Shown: positions 25,887-34,626, counted from the first letter of the stretch. The stretch is 64,000 nt of DNA from Nocardia stercoris (GCF_003696265.1 NZ_RFFH01000011.1:124001-188000), one strand, 5' to 3'. Program-made: numbers and translations. Notes: a model not told the origin generated them from the letters alone.

Positions 25887-28088
25887 TCAGTAGTGCAGGT
25901 CGAACCGGTCGAGTTCCATCACCTTCTGCCAGGCGGCGACGAAGTCGGACACGAACTTCTCCGCGGCGTCGTCGGCGGCGTACACCTCGGCGACGGCCCG
26001 CAATTCGGAGTTCGAGCCGAAGACGAGATCGACCCGGCTGCCGGTCCAGCGCACCGCACCGGTGTCGTCGCGCCCCTCGAACAGTTCCGCGTCCGGGGAG
26101 GTCGGGGTCCAGGTGGTGTCCAGCGCCAGCAGATTGACGAAGAAGTCGTTGGTGAGCGTTCCCGGTGCCGTGGTGAACACGCCGACCAGGGAGTCGTCGT
26201 GGTTGGCGCCGAGCACCCGCAAACCGCCGACCAGGACGGTCATTTCGGGGGCGGACAGGCCGAGCAGGTTGGCCTCGTCGAGCAGCCGGTACTCGGCCGG
26301 GATCCGCCCGCCCTTCGCGGTGTAGTTGCGGAAGCCGTCGAACTTCGGCTCGAGGTGAGCGAAGGACTCCGGATCGGTCAGCTCGGCCGCGGCGTCGACT
26401 CGGCCCGGGGTGAACGGCACCGTCACGGTCACACCGGCCCGCGCGGCCGCCTGCTCGATGCCCACGCCACCGGCCAGCACGATCGTGTCGGCCAGCGAGA
26501 TCCGGACGCCACCGGACCGGGTCGCGTTGAAGTCCCGCGCGATTGCCTCCAGCACCCGCAGCACAATCGCCAGCGCGTCCGGCTCGTTGACCGCCCAGCT
26601 CGCTTGCGGCTGCAACCGGATCCGTGCGCCGTTGGCGCCACCGCGCTTGTCGCTGGCGCGGAAGGTGGACGCCGACGCCCAGGCGGTCTTCACCAGCTGC
26701 GACACCGACAGGTCCGCGGCCCGGATCCGCTCCTTCAGCTCGGCGATCTCCGCGGCCCCCACGAGGTCGTGGGTCACCGCGGGCAGCGGGTCCTGCCAGA
26801 TCAGTTGCTCGGCAGGCACTTCCGAGCCCCGGTAGCGCGTGATCGGACCCAGGTCGCGGTGCGTCAGCTTGAACCAGGCCCGCGCGAACTGGTCGGCGAA
26901 GTAGGCCGGGTCCGCGAGGAACCGGCGCGAGATCGGCTCGTAGCTCGGGTCGAACCGCAGCGACAGATCCGTGGTCAGCATGACCGGCGGGTGCGACTTC
27001 GACGGATCATGGGCGTCCACAACCAGATTCGCCGCCGCCGGGTCGGTCGGGCGCCACTGCCAGGCACCGGCCGGGCTCTTGAACTTCTCCCACTCGAACC
27101 CGAACAGCGTCTCGAAGAAACTGTTGTCCCACGCGGTCGGGGTCGGCGTCCAGGTGCCTTCCAGCCCACTGGTGATGGTGTCGCCGCCCTTGCCGGTGCC
27201 GAAGCCGCTCTTCCAGCCCAGTCCCTGCTCCTCGAGCGGTGCGGCCTCGGGCTCGGGGCCGACCTGCGCGGCATCGCCGGCGCCGTGGGTCTTGCCGAAG
27301 GTGTGGCCGCCCGCGATCAGCGCGACGGTCTCCTCGTCGTTCATGCCCATCCGGGCGAACGTCTCCCGGATGTCGATCGCGGCGGCCACGGGATCCGGAT
27401 CACCGTTGGGGCCTTCGGGATTGACGTAGATCAGGCCCATCTGGACGGCCGCGAGCGGCTCCTCGAGGTCCCGGTCGCCGGAGTACCGCTGGTCGGCGAG
27501 CCAGGACTGCTCGGGACCCCAGTACACGTCGTCGTCCGGCTCCCACACGTCGGCGCGGCCGCCACCGAAGCCGAAGGTCTCGAGGCCCATCGTCTCCAGG
27601 GCAACGTTTCCGGCCAGGATCATCAGGTCGGCCCAGGACAGGCTGCGGCCGTACTTCTTCTTCACCGGCCACAGCAGCCGCCGTGCTTTGTCCAGGTTGC
27701 CGTTGTCGGGCCAGCTGTTCAGCGGCGCGAACCGTTGCTGCCCGGTGCCACCGCCGCCGCGCCCGTCGAACACCCGGTAGGTTCCCGCCGAGTGCCAAGC
27801 CATCCGGACCATGAGCGGCCCGTAGTGACCGAAGTCGGCCGGCCACCAATCCTGCGACACAGTCAGCACCGCGGCGATGTCCTGCTTGACCGCCGCCAGG
27901 TCCAGCGCGTCGAATGCGGCGGCGTAATCGAAGCTTTCGCCCATCGGGTTCGCCACGGCCGGGTTCTTGGCCAGGATCCGGAGGTTCAGCCGGTTCGGCC
28001 ACCAGCCGCCGGAACTGCCGGTCTGGGTCGGCAGCGGTGCGCGGCCGGTCACCGGGCAGCCGCCGGTCGCATGATTGTTGTCGGACAA
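25887..28088 (-). CDS. katG: Catalase-peroxidase
   Basis: 733-residue bifunctional haem enzyme removing hydrogen peroxide and oxidising small substrates. The distal triad Arg95, Trp98, His99 lies in MVRMAWHSAGTYR, and the proximal His262 in GGHTFGKTHG. The Trp98, Tyr221 (LIYVNPEGPNG) and Met249 (RMGMNDEE) adduct residues are all present, so catalase activity should be intact. TTG 28088 is chosen because ACGGAGGTT precedes it. The frame extends upstream to 28145, but that would place the start next to the operator. It is normally controlled by FurA/OxyR-type regulators; no fur gene is adjacent, and the promoter instead has the island operator. Confidence 0.97.
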   Translation of the reverse strand: MSDNNHATGGCPVTGRAPLPTQTGSSGGWWPNRLNLRILAKNPAVANPMGESFDYAAAFDALDLAAVKQDIAAVLTVSQDWWPADFGHYGPLMVRMAWHSAGTYRVFDGRGGGGTGQQRFAPLNSWPDNGNLDKARRLLWPVKKKYGRSLSWADLMILAGNVALETMGLETFGFGGGRADVWEPDDDVYWGPEQSWLADQRYSGDRDLEEPLAAVQMGLIYVNPEGPNGDPDPVAAAIDIRETFARMGMNDEETVALIAGGHTFGKTHGAGDAAQVGPEPEAAPLEEQGLGWKSGFGTGKGGDTITSGLEGTWTPTPTAWDNSFFETLFGFEWEKFKSPAGAWQWRPTDPAAANLVVDAHDPSKSHPPVMLTTDLSLRFDPSYEPISRRFLADPAYFADQFARAWFKLTHRDLGPITRYRGSEVPAEQLIWQDPLPAVTHDLVGAAEIAELKERIRAADLSVSQLVKTAWASASTFRASDKRGGANGARIRLQPQASWAVNEPDALAIVLRVLEAIARDFNATRSGGVRISLADTIVLAGGVGIEQAAARAGVTVTVPFTPGRVDAAAELTDPESFAHLEPKFDGFRNYTAKGGRIPAEYRLLDEANLLGLSAPEMTVLVGGLRVLGANHDDSLVGVFTTAPGTLTNDFFVNLLALDTTWTPTSPDAELFEGRDDTGAVRWTGSRVDLVFGSNSELRAVAEVYAADDAAEKFVSDFVAAWQKVMELDRFDLHY

Positions 28089-28154
28089 GGGAACCTCCGT
28101 CTTACGAGAACCGGCCGAGCTGCCGGTGCGGCGCGAGCACGCCATAAATCGATA

Positions 28155-28197
28155 TCGAATCGGATTCGAGATTATGGCCGCCTCAATCGCCTGTCAA
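28155..28197 (-). promoter_or_regulatory. Promoter and operator of katG
   Basis: On the reverse strand: TTGACA (28197-28192), 17 bases, TAATCT (28174-28169). The operator is TCGAATCGGATTCGA at 28155-28169, a near-perfect dyad with the TCGA-N7-TCGA spacing. TAATCTCGA also occurs at the amine oxidase promoter. Confidence 0.85.
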
Positions 28198-28306
28198 CAC
28201 GGGGTTATCGCCGGCGCGGTCGAGTGTCGAGTCGACCCGGGGATGCGGGTCACCGTGATCGATTTCCGGCCACGCGGGTGACCGCCGACAACTTTCGACC
28301 GAATTG

Positions 28307-28352
28307 TTGACAGCGTCACACCACCGCACCTAAAGTCGAATTCGATTCGACT
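28307..28352 (+). promoter_or_regulatory. Promoter and operator of the acyl-CoA ligase operon
   Basis: TTGACA (28307-28312), 18 bases, TAAAGT (28331-28336). The operator 28334-28352 is the best dyad in the window: AGTCGAA-TTCGA-TTCGACT. A start point near 28343 leaves an untranslated leader of about 300 bases. Confidence 0.85.
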
Positions 28353-28641
28353 TCTATTTGAAGGACTGCCGCTGCACCCGCGGTGGTCGAGCCGCAGGTG
28401 CAGCGGCCACCGAGCGGACGGGCACGTGTCCAGCCCCTGGACCCCTACGGGACGCCCGTCCGCCGGTGATCAGGGGCCGCTGGTCGCAGCCGGTGAACTC
28501 CGTTTCCGGGGCCGCAACGATGCGGCTCGGGCACAGCAACGGCGCTGTCCACACCGGAATCGGAGCAGCCGAGCGCGACCGCGGCCCCCTGCAAACAGCC
28601 ATGCCCACGGAATTTCCGTGCCGCCGTTCGGAGGACGCCGC
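28353..28641. other. Long leader of the acyl-CoA ligase operon
   Basis: About 290 bases between the promoter and the ligase ATG. A short TTG frame at 28358 has no family features. Bases 28536-28562 nearly repeat 34631-34658, ahead of lipB. No known riboswitch fold is recognised. Confidence 0.45.
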
Positions 28642-30177
28642 ATGACCGACGCGGTCATCGAGATCACGCGCTCGCACAACCCCTTCCCGCAGTACGGTGT
28701 CGTGCGCGACGACAACGACGTGCCCCGGTACGCCGGCTTGCCCGCCACCCTCGTGGACCTGTTGCGCGTCCATGTGGAGGCGCGCCCCGCGGCCGAGGCG
28801 ATCGTCGAGGTCGGGGGTGAGCGGCTCACCTACCTGCAACTGTGGCAGAGGGCCGCCCGCGTCGCCGGCGGGCTGCGCGCCGCCGGTCTCCGCGGCGGCG
28901 ATCGAGTGGCGGTCCGGCACCCGGCCGGGGTGAACTGGGCACTGGCGTTCTGGGGCACCGTGCTGGCCGGCGGCATCGTGGTCGCGGTCAACACCCGGTC
29001 CACGCCGCCGGAGATCGAGTACGTCCTTGGCGACGCGGGCGTGACCCTCGATCTGGCGGCCGATTCCCCACTGCCGGACGGTGATCCGTTCGTCGCCGAC
29101 ACCCTGCGCGGCACCGACGTGGTCGCGCTGTTCTACACCTCCGGAACCACCGGCAAACCCAAGGGCGTCCCCACCACTCACGAGGCCTTCGTCACCAGCG
29201 CCGAGAACATGGTGCGCGCGCTGGAGGTGAACCAGGACATCGGGCCGCAATTGCGGACGCTGATCTCGGTACCGCTGTTCCACGTCACCGCCTGCAACGC
29301 GCAGTTCCTGGTCGCCGCATACGTCGGCGGCACCGCCGTGATCCTGCCGGTGCTGGACCTGGCGAAACTGGCTGAAACCCTTGCCGCGGAACAGATCTCC
29401 TTCCTGGTGAGCGTGCCCGCGGTGTACGCCCTGCTGCTGCGGCATCCCCGCTTCGCCGCGGCCGATGTGTCCAGCGTCGATATCGTCGCCTACGGCGGCG
29501 CGCCGATCGCACCGTCACTGGTGCAGGCGCTGCGCACGGCGTTCCCCGCCGCGACCGTGCTCAACGGCTACGGCATGACCGAGACCGCGGCCCTGATGTC
29601 CGCGTTGCCGGACCACGACGCGCTCGACCACGCCGACTCCGTGGGCTACGCGGTCCCGAGTGTGGACCTGGGTATCATCCCGATCGGCGCCGACGCCACC
29701 GTCGGTGAACTGGTGGTCCGGGGCGCGAATGTCACCGCCGGCTACTGGAACCGGCCCGACGCCACCGACACCACGATCGTGGACGGCTGGCTGCGCACCG
29801 GGGACGTGGTCCGGGTGGACGAAGCGGGCCGGGTGCACATCGTCGACCGGATCAAGGACATCATCAATCGCGGCGGCGAGAACGTCTCCAGCGTGGAGGT
29901 CGAAGCGGTGCTGCTCGCCGCGCCCGGCGTCGCCGACGCCGCGGTCCTGGCCGTCCCCGACGACGTGATGGGCGAGAAGGTCGGTGCCGTCCTGGTCGCC
30001 GCGGACGCACCGATCGACGTGGACGCGGTTCTCGACCACTGCCGAACCAAGCTCGCGGACTTCAAGATTCCGCAGTTCGTCACCGTCGCCACCGAAGCAC
30101 TGCCGCGCAACGCCGGCGGAAAGCTGCTCAAGAACGACCTGCGCCGGCGCGTGCAGTGGGGTGCACCCCTGCGCTGA
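28642..30177 (+). CDS. Acyl-CoA ligase (AMP-forming)
   Basis: 511-residue ANL-superfamily ligase activating a carboxylic acid to its CoA thioester through an acyl-adenylate. The P-loop-like motif is LFYTSGTTGKPKGVPTTHEA, A5 is LNGYGMTETAAL, A7 is GWLRTGDVV, the hinge is RIKDIINRGGENVSS, and the C-terminal catalytic Lys is in LPRNAGGKLLKNDL. The linker before the P-loop is short (ADSPLPDGDPF), so the N-terminal domain is slightly compact. ATG 28642 follows CGGAGGA. It is the first gene of an operon with an acyl-CoA dehydrogenase, an SDR and an APH-type kinase, the gene set of levulinate/4-hydroxyacid catabolism (LvaE-like position). Confidence 0.93.
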   Translation: MTDAVIEITRSHNPFPQYGVVRDDNDVPRYAGLPATLVDLLRVHVEARPAAEAIVEVGGERLTYLQLWQRAARVAGGLRAAGLRGGDRVAVRHPAGVNWALAFWGTVLAGGIVVAVNTRSTPPEIEYVLGDAGVTLDLAADSPLPDGDPFVADTLRGTDVVALFYTSGTTGKPKGVPTTHEAFVTSAENMVRALEVNQDIGPQLRTLISVPLFHVTACNAQFLVAAYVGGTAVILPVLDLAKLAETLAAEQISFLVSVPAVYALLLRHPRFAAADVSSVDIVAYGGAPIAPSLVQALRTAFPAATVLNGYGMTETAALMSALPDHDALDHADSVGYAVPSVDLGIIPIGADATVGELVVRGANVTAGYWNRPDATDTTIVDGWLRTGDVVRVDEAGRVHIVDRIKDIINRGGENVSSVEVEAVLLAAPGVADAAVLAVPDDVMGEKVGAVLVAADAPIDVDAVLDHCRTKLADFKIPQFVTVATEALPRNAGGKLLKNDLRRRVQWGAPLR

Positions 30178-30220
30178 CCTGCACACCCGTTCCCCTCCCC
30201 CGAAGGATTCCCGACTTCTC

Positions 30221-31471
30221 ATGTCCCTGTTCGAAACCTCCCCGCGTGCCGAGCGCTACCGGGCGGACCTGCTCGACTTCATGGACGCGCACGTCTACCC
30301 CGCCGAGTCGATCTACGACCAGCAGATGCGCGCGGCGGGTGACCCACACTTCCATCCGCCGATCCTGGAGGAGCTCAAGGCCCAGGCAGGACAGCGCGGC
30401 CTGTGGAATCTCTTCCATCCCGACCCGAGCTGGGGACCCGGCCTGACCAACCTCGAGTACGCGCCGCTGGCCGAGATCATGGGCCGCAGCCATTTGGCGG
30501 CGGAGGCATGTAATTGCAGTGCGCCCGATACCGGGAACATGGAGGTGCTCAGCCGCTTCGGCACCGAGGAGCACCACTGGAAGTACCTGCGGCCGCTGCT
30601 GGACGGCACCATCCGGTCCGGCTTCGCCATGACCGAACCCGCCGTGGCCAGTTCCGACGCTACGAATATCGAACTGTCGATGGTGCGCGACGGCGAGGAG
30701 TATGTACTCAACGGGCGAAAGTGGTTCGTCTCCAACGGCATGCACCACAACCTGCGCGTCCTGATCGTCATGGGCAAGACCGATCCGGGCGCCGCGCCAC
30801 ACCGGCAGCAATCGATGCTGGTGGTTCCGGTCGACACCCCGGGCATCACGGTCCGGCGTGACCTGCCGGTCTTCGGTTATCACGATCGCGAAGGCCATGC
30901 CGAGATCGACTTCACCGATGTTCGCGTACCCGCGACGGACCTACTCAAAGGCGAGGGCGAGGGTTTCGCGATCGGTCAGGCCCGGCTCGGGCCCGGCCGC
31001 ATCCATCACTGCATGCGAGCAATCGGGATGGCGGAGCGGGCGCTGGAACTGATGTGCCGGCGAGCCCAGTCCCGGGTCACCTTCGGGCGGCCCCTGAGCG
31101 AGAACGCGAACGTGCGCGACTGGATCGCCGAGGCACGCGTCGACATCGAGATGATCCGCCTGGTCACGCTGAAGGCCGCGCATCTGATGGACACCGCGGG
31201 CAATCAGGCGGCCCGGCTGGAAATCGCCGCGATCAAGGTCGCGGCACCGACCATCGCGTTGAAGATCGTCGACCGGGCCATCCAGATCCACGGCGGCGGC
31301 GGGGTCACCGACGACTTCCCGCTCGCCCTGTCCTGGGCCCACCTGCGCGCGTTGCGGCTGGCCGACGGGCCCGACGAAGTGCACAAGCGGTCCATCGCCG
31401 GACAGGAACTCGCCAAATACCGGGTTGCCGCTCCCGCGGCAGCCACCGAACAGAAAGTGATGGTGCGCTGA
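30221..31471 (+). CDS. Acyl-CoA dehydrogenase, ACAD10/11-like
   Basis: 416-residue FAD enzyme. Substrate and FAD signature GFAMTEPAVASSDATNIE and GRKWFVSNG, then FTDVRVPATDLLKGEGEGF, RIHHCMRAIGMAERALELM and the C-terminal IQIHGGGGVTDDFPLA. The TEPAVASSDATN and RIHHCMR forms are characteristic of the ACAD10/11/LvaC branch, which handles phosphorylated 4-hydroxyacyl-CoA. It does not look like straight-chain FadE enzymes. ATG 30221 is 44 bases after the ligase. The stop overlaps the next ATG by one base. With the kinase two genes downstream it would eliminate the phosphate and move unsaturation towards the 2-enoyl or 3-hydroxyacyl-CoA. Branch membership is inferred from motifs. Confidence 0.92.
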   Translation: MSLFETSPRAERYRADLLDFMDAHVYPAESIYDQQMRAAGDPHFHPPILEELKAQAGQRGLWNLFHPDPSWGPGLTNLEYAPLAEIMGRSHLAAEACNCSAPDTGNMEVLSRFGTEEHHWKYLRPLLDGTIRSGFAMTEPAVASSDATNIELSMVRDGEEYVLNGRKWFVSNGMHHNLRVLIVMGKTDPGAAPHRQQSMLVVPVDTPGITVRRDLPVFGYHDREGHAEIDFTDVRVPATDLLKGEGEGFAIGQARLGPGRIHHCMRAIGMAERALELMCRRAQSRVTFGRPLSENANVRDWIAEARVDIEMIRLVTLKAAHLMDTAGNQAARLEIAAIKVAAPTIALKIVDRAIQIHGGGGVTDDFPLALSWAHLRALRLADGPDEVHKRSIAGQELAKYRVAAPAAATEQKVMVR

Positions 31472-32256
31472 TGGGTTCACTAGATCTCACCGGCCGGACC
31501 GCGATCGTGACCGGAGCGTCCCGCGGCATCGGCCTGGCTACCGCGCAGGCGCTCGCGACCGCCGGAGCCAACGTCGTGCTGACCTCCCGCCGACAGGAAG
31601 CCGCGGACGCGGCGGCGGAAAGTATCACCGGCAACGTGCACGGCGTCGCCGCCCACGCCACCGACGAGCAGGCCGCGCAGCGCTGTATCGACATCACGCT
31701 CGACCTGTTCGGCAGCGTCGACATCCTGGTCAACAACGCCGGTACCAACCCGTCGTACGGTCCGGTCATCGAGCAGGACCACGCGCGCTTCGCCAAGACC
31801 TTCGACGTCAACCTGTGGGCGCCGGTCCTGTGGACCGGTCTGGTGACACGAGCGTGGATGGCCGAACACGGTGGTGCCGTGATCAATATGGCCTCGATCG
31901 GCGGCATGGTGCTGGAACCGAATCTCGGGCTGTACAACGCGTCCAAGGCCGCGCTGATCAATCTGACCAAGCAACTGGCCGTGGAGTTGTCACCGGCGAT
32001 CCGGGTCAACGCCGTCGCGCCGGGCGTGGTCCGCACCAAACTGGCCGAGGCACTGTGGAAAGAGCAAGAGCGCCAGTTGAGTTCGGCCATCCCGCTGGCC
32101 CGCATCGGCGAGCCCGGGGACGTCGCTTCCGCCGTCGCGTTCCTGGCCTCCGACGCCGCGAACTGGGTGACCGGGGAGACCTTCGTGGTCGACGGCGGCC
32201 AGCGACTCGGTGACGCCGAACTGTTCATGGCCGGGGAACTCACCCATGGCCACTGA
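31471..32256 (+). CDS. Short-chain dehydrogenase/reductase
   Basis: 261-residue classical SDR. The cofactor loop TAIVTGASRGIGLATAQALA with TSRR after the second strand suggests NADP preference. NNAG is present, the catalytic Ser is in INMASIGG, and Tyr/Lys are in YNASKAALINLTKQ. The C-terminal VTGETFVVDGG is typical of FabG-like enzymes. The ATG overlaps the dehydrogenase stop (TGATG), and the end overlaps the kinase start by 11 bases. Its position parallels LvaD, which reduces a 4-oxoacyl-CoA to the 4-hydroxyacyl-CoA. Its first 15 codons and upstream bases recur as a relic before lipB. Confidence 0.94.
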   Translation: MGSLDLTGRTAIVTGASRGIGLATAQALATAGANVVLTSRRQEAADAAAESITGNVHGVAAHATDEQAAQRCIDITLDLFGSVDILVNNAGTNPSYGPVIEQDHARFAKTFDVNLWAPVLWTGLVTRAWMAEHGGAVINMASIGGMVLEPNLGLYNASKAALINLTKQLAVELSPAIRVNAVAPGVVRTKLAEALWKEQERQLSSAIPLARIGEPGDVASAVAFLASDAANWVTGETFVVDGGQRLGDAELFMAGELTHGH

Positions 32257-33283
32257 TACCTCGCTCACCGGTGTCGACAGTCCCGCGGTAACCCGCTGGT
32301 TCACCGCACTGGACCTCGAATTTACTGCGCCACTGCGATTCCGGCGCATCGGCCACGGCTACTCGAACCTGACCTACCGGGTGACCGACGCCGCGGACCG
32401 CGCCTGGGTGCTGCGCCGCCCACCGCTGGGCACGCTGCTGTCCTCGGCCCACGACGTGGTCCGCGAAGCCCGGATCATGGCCGCGCAGGCCGGCACCGGC
32501 GTACCGATACCCCGGATCATCGGTGTCACAACCGATCCGGAATTCTGCGACGCCCCGCTCGTGCTCATGGAATTCATCGACGGGCTGGTCGTCGACACTA
32601 TGGAGATCGCCACAGCGCTGTCGCCAGAGGACCGCGGACGAATCGCCCGCAATCTGCCCGGCACCCTGGCGAAGATCCACGCGGTCGACCTCGAGCAGAC
32701 CGGACTTCGTGATCTGGCGAGCCACAAGCCGTACGCACAACGCCAGCTCCGGCGCTGGGCCGGACAGTGGGATCTGTCCAAGACCCGGGAATCGCCCGAG
32801 CTGGACGCTCTGACCGAGCGTCTGACCGTCACGGCCCCCGAACAGCGCGAAATATGCCTGGTCCACGGCGATTTCCACCTGCGGAACCTGATCACGGCGC
32901 CGCAGACCGGTGCCGTCACCGCGGTGCTGGACTGGGAATTGGCCACCCTGGGGGACCCGCTGGCCGATATGGGTTCCCTGCTGACCTACTGGCCCGAACG
33001 TGGCGAGGATCCCGGCGCGCTGTTCGCCGCCTCCACTCTGGACGGGTTCCCGGACCGCGCCGAGCTGGCACGGCTGTACCTCGATGCGACCGGCCGGGAC
33101 CCGGCCGCGCTGCGGTACTGGCACGCGTTCGGACTATGGAAGCTCGCGATCATCGCCGAAGGCGTCCTGCGCCGGGCGACGACCGAACCGCAGAACCGCT
33201 CCGCCGCCGAAACCCCTACGACCACACAGATCGACGCCCTCGTGGCACACGCGCACGCGATCGCCGACACCGCGAACACCTGA
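32246..33283 (+). CDS. APH-family phosphotransferase (hydroxyacyl-CoA kinase-like)
   Basis: 345-residue protein of the aminoglycoside-phosphotransferase/choline-kinase fold. Nucleotide-binding strand RIGHGYSNLTYRVTD, WVLRRPPLG with the ATP-binding Lys replaced by Arg-Arg as in the ACAD10/11 kinase group, VREARIMAAQ with the Glu, catalytic loop VHGDFHLRNLI, and metal-binding LDWELATLGDPLADMG. HGDFHLRNL and LDWELATLGDPL are hallmark motifs of the ACAD10/11 and LvaA kinases, which phosphorylate 4-hydroxyacyl-CoA. It is not an antibiotic-resistance gene. It overlaps the SDR by 11 bases, and the cotranscribed acyl-CoA dehydrogenase supports the hydroxyacyl-CoA role. Confidence 0.93.
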   Translation: MATDTSLTGVDSPAVTRWFTALDLEFTAPLRFRRIGHGYSNLTYRVTDAADRAWVLRRPPLGTLLSSAHDVVREARIMAAQAGTGVPIPRIIGVTTDPEFCDAPLVLMEFIDGLVVDTMEIATALSPEDRGRIARNLPGTLAKIHAVDLEQTGLRDLASHKPYAQRQLRRWAGQWDLSKTRESPELDALTERLTVTAPEQREICLVHGDFHLRNLITAPQTGAVTAVLDWELATLGDPLADMGSLLTYWPERGEDPGALFAASTLDGFPDRAELARLYLDATGRDPAALRYWHAFGLWKLAIIAEGVLRRATTEPQNRSAAETPTTTQIDALVAHAHAIADTANT

Positions 33284-33309
33284 CCCTCTCCACTCGAAGG
33301 CCGACGCCG

Positions 33310-33645
33310 ATGACCCCGCACGAGAACGACATCCTGGAATTCGCCACCGCGTGGCTGCCCTACGGCGGCAACGACGACGAGATATTCGTGCTGTTCGGCA
33401 TCGATATCGCCGAATTCCATAGGCGGCTACTGGCACTGCTCGATTCCCGGGTGTCGGGTGGACTCAGCAACATCACGCGCGCCGCTCTTCGCGAGCAGTG
33501 CGTCGATCGGCTTCGGGAGCTCACCGCGCAGGCGGCGCGCCGGACGGTCGGTGGCGCGGTGTCACCGGCAACCGCGGCCCCGCGGCGGGCTCCGCACACG
33601 GCCGGGCAGCCGGGACAGCGTCGGCTCGAGACCTCGACCCGGTAG
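33310..33645 (+). CDS. Small DUF3263-like helical protein
   Basis: 111-residue protein. The N-terminal half (NDILEFATAWLPYGGNDDEI, FVLFGIDIAEFHRRLLALLD) forms a compact helical domain similar to DUF3263. The same pattern forms the C-terminal domain of the OB-fold protein at 19597. The C-terminal 50 residues are basic, Ala/Pro-rich and probably disordered. ATG 33310 follows CGAAGG. It is the last gene of the ligase-to-kinase operon. In Pseudomonas the Lva kinase needs a small partner of similar size (LvaB), but I see no clear sequence similarity to that protein, so a partner role is inference from position only. Confidence 0.7.
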   Translation: MTPHENDILEFATAWLPYGGNDDEIFVLFGIDIAEFHRRLLALLDSRVSGGLSNITRAALREQCVDRLRELTAQAARRTVGGAVSPATAAPRRAPHTAGQPGQRRLETSTR

Positions 33646-33795
33646 CCCCCAGGCCGATTCCCGACGACGCGGGCACGCCATCTCCTCGAACGGCCGCCCG
33701 CCGATCGGACGGCCGAATCACCACTCGTGACCGGCGCGCTCGGGGCAGTCCTCGCGCGCGATCCCACATCTGTACTACTGCAAAGGAATTCATCT

Positions 33796-34626
33796 GTGAC
33801 CACCTCATTGGAAGGCCGCACCCTGCTGATGTCCGGCGGTAGCCGCGGCATCGGCCTGGCCATCGCCGTAGCCGCGGCCCGACACGGCGCCAATGTCGTG
33901 CTGCTCGCCAAGACGGCCGAGCCGCACCCCAAACTCGAGGGAACCATCCACACCGCGGCCGCCGCCATCGAAGCCGCCGGGGGCCATGCTCTGCCGGTGG
34001 TCGGCGATGTGCGCGAAGAGGATTCGGTCCTATCCGCCGTAGATCAGGCCGTGGCACAGTTCGGCGGCATCGACATCGTGGTCAACAACGCCAGCGCCAT
34101 CGACCTGGGCAACAGCGTCGACCTCCCGGTGAAGAAATTCGACCTCATGCAGCAGATCCAGATCCGCGGCACCTTCCTGCTCACCCGCACCGCCGTCCCG
34201 CACCTGCGCAAATCAGCGAACCCGCACATCCTGAGCCTGTCCCCGCCGCTGAACCTGAGTCAGCGCTGGCTGGGCGAGCACCCGGCGTACATGGTCGCCA
34301 AGTACGGAATGACCCTGCTGACAACGGGTTTCGCCGCCGAGTTCGCCGCGGAAGGCATCGCCGCCAACTGCCTGTGGCCACAGACCCTGATCGCCACCGC
34401 CGCCGTGCAGAACCTGCTCGGTGGCGACGAAGCCGTGCGCCGCGCCCGCACCCCCGAGATCGTGGCCGACGCCGCGCTGCACATCCTGACCCAGCCCGCC
34501 GGTGAGTTCACCGGCCGGACCCTCATCGACGTCGACGTGCTCGCCGCCGTGGGTGTCACCGACCTCTCCGGTTACGGCGCGACCGGTGACCTCGAATACG
34601 ACATCTTCGTCGACCCGCCGGCCTGA
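33796..34626 (+). CDS. SDR, HSDL2-like
   Basis: 276-residue short-chain dehydrogenase of the hydroxysteroid dehydrogenase-like 2 group. The start GRTLLMSGGSRGIGLAIAVA has Ser instead of Thr in the cofactor loop; then VLLAKTAEPHPKLEGTIHTA, VNNASAIDL with NNAS instead of NNAG, and ILSLSPPLNL. The active-site Tyr/Lys is in PAYMVAKYGMTLL. HPKLEGTIHTAA and SPPLNL are diagnostic of HSDL2-like proteins. GTG 33796 follows AAAGGA. It sits 150 bases after the kinase operon and probably belongs to the same transcript. It lacks the C-terminal SCP2 domain of the animal proteins. Substrate unknown. Confidence 0.9.
   Translation: MTTSLEGRTLLMSGGSRGIGLAIAVAAARHGANVVLLAKTAEPHPKLEGTIHTAAAAIEAAGGHALPVVGDVREEDSVLSAVDQAVAQFGGIDIVVNNASAIDLGNSVDLPVKKFDLMQQIQIRGTFLLTRTAVPHLRKSANPHILSLSPPLNLSQRWLGEHPAYMVAKYGMTLLTTGFAAEFAAEGIAANCLWPQTLIATAAVQNLLGGDEAVRRARTPEIVADAALHILTQPAGEFTGRTLIDVDVLAAVGVTDLSGYGATGDLEYDIFVDPPA

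Noticed and set aside
25893..28310. Very long open frame on the plus strand opposite katG
   Set aside because: It mirrors the KatG codons, is rich in Arg, Gly and His, and has no family motifs. Antisense openness is normal in GC-rich genes.
32246..33283. Aminoglycoside-resistance reading of the APH-fold kinase
   Set aside because: The motifs and operon belong to the ACAD10/11 and LvaA kinase branch, not to aminoglycoside phosphotransferases.
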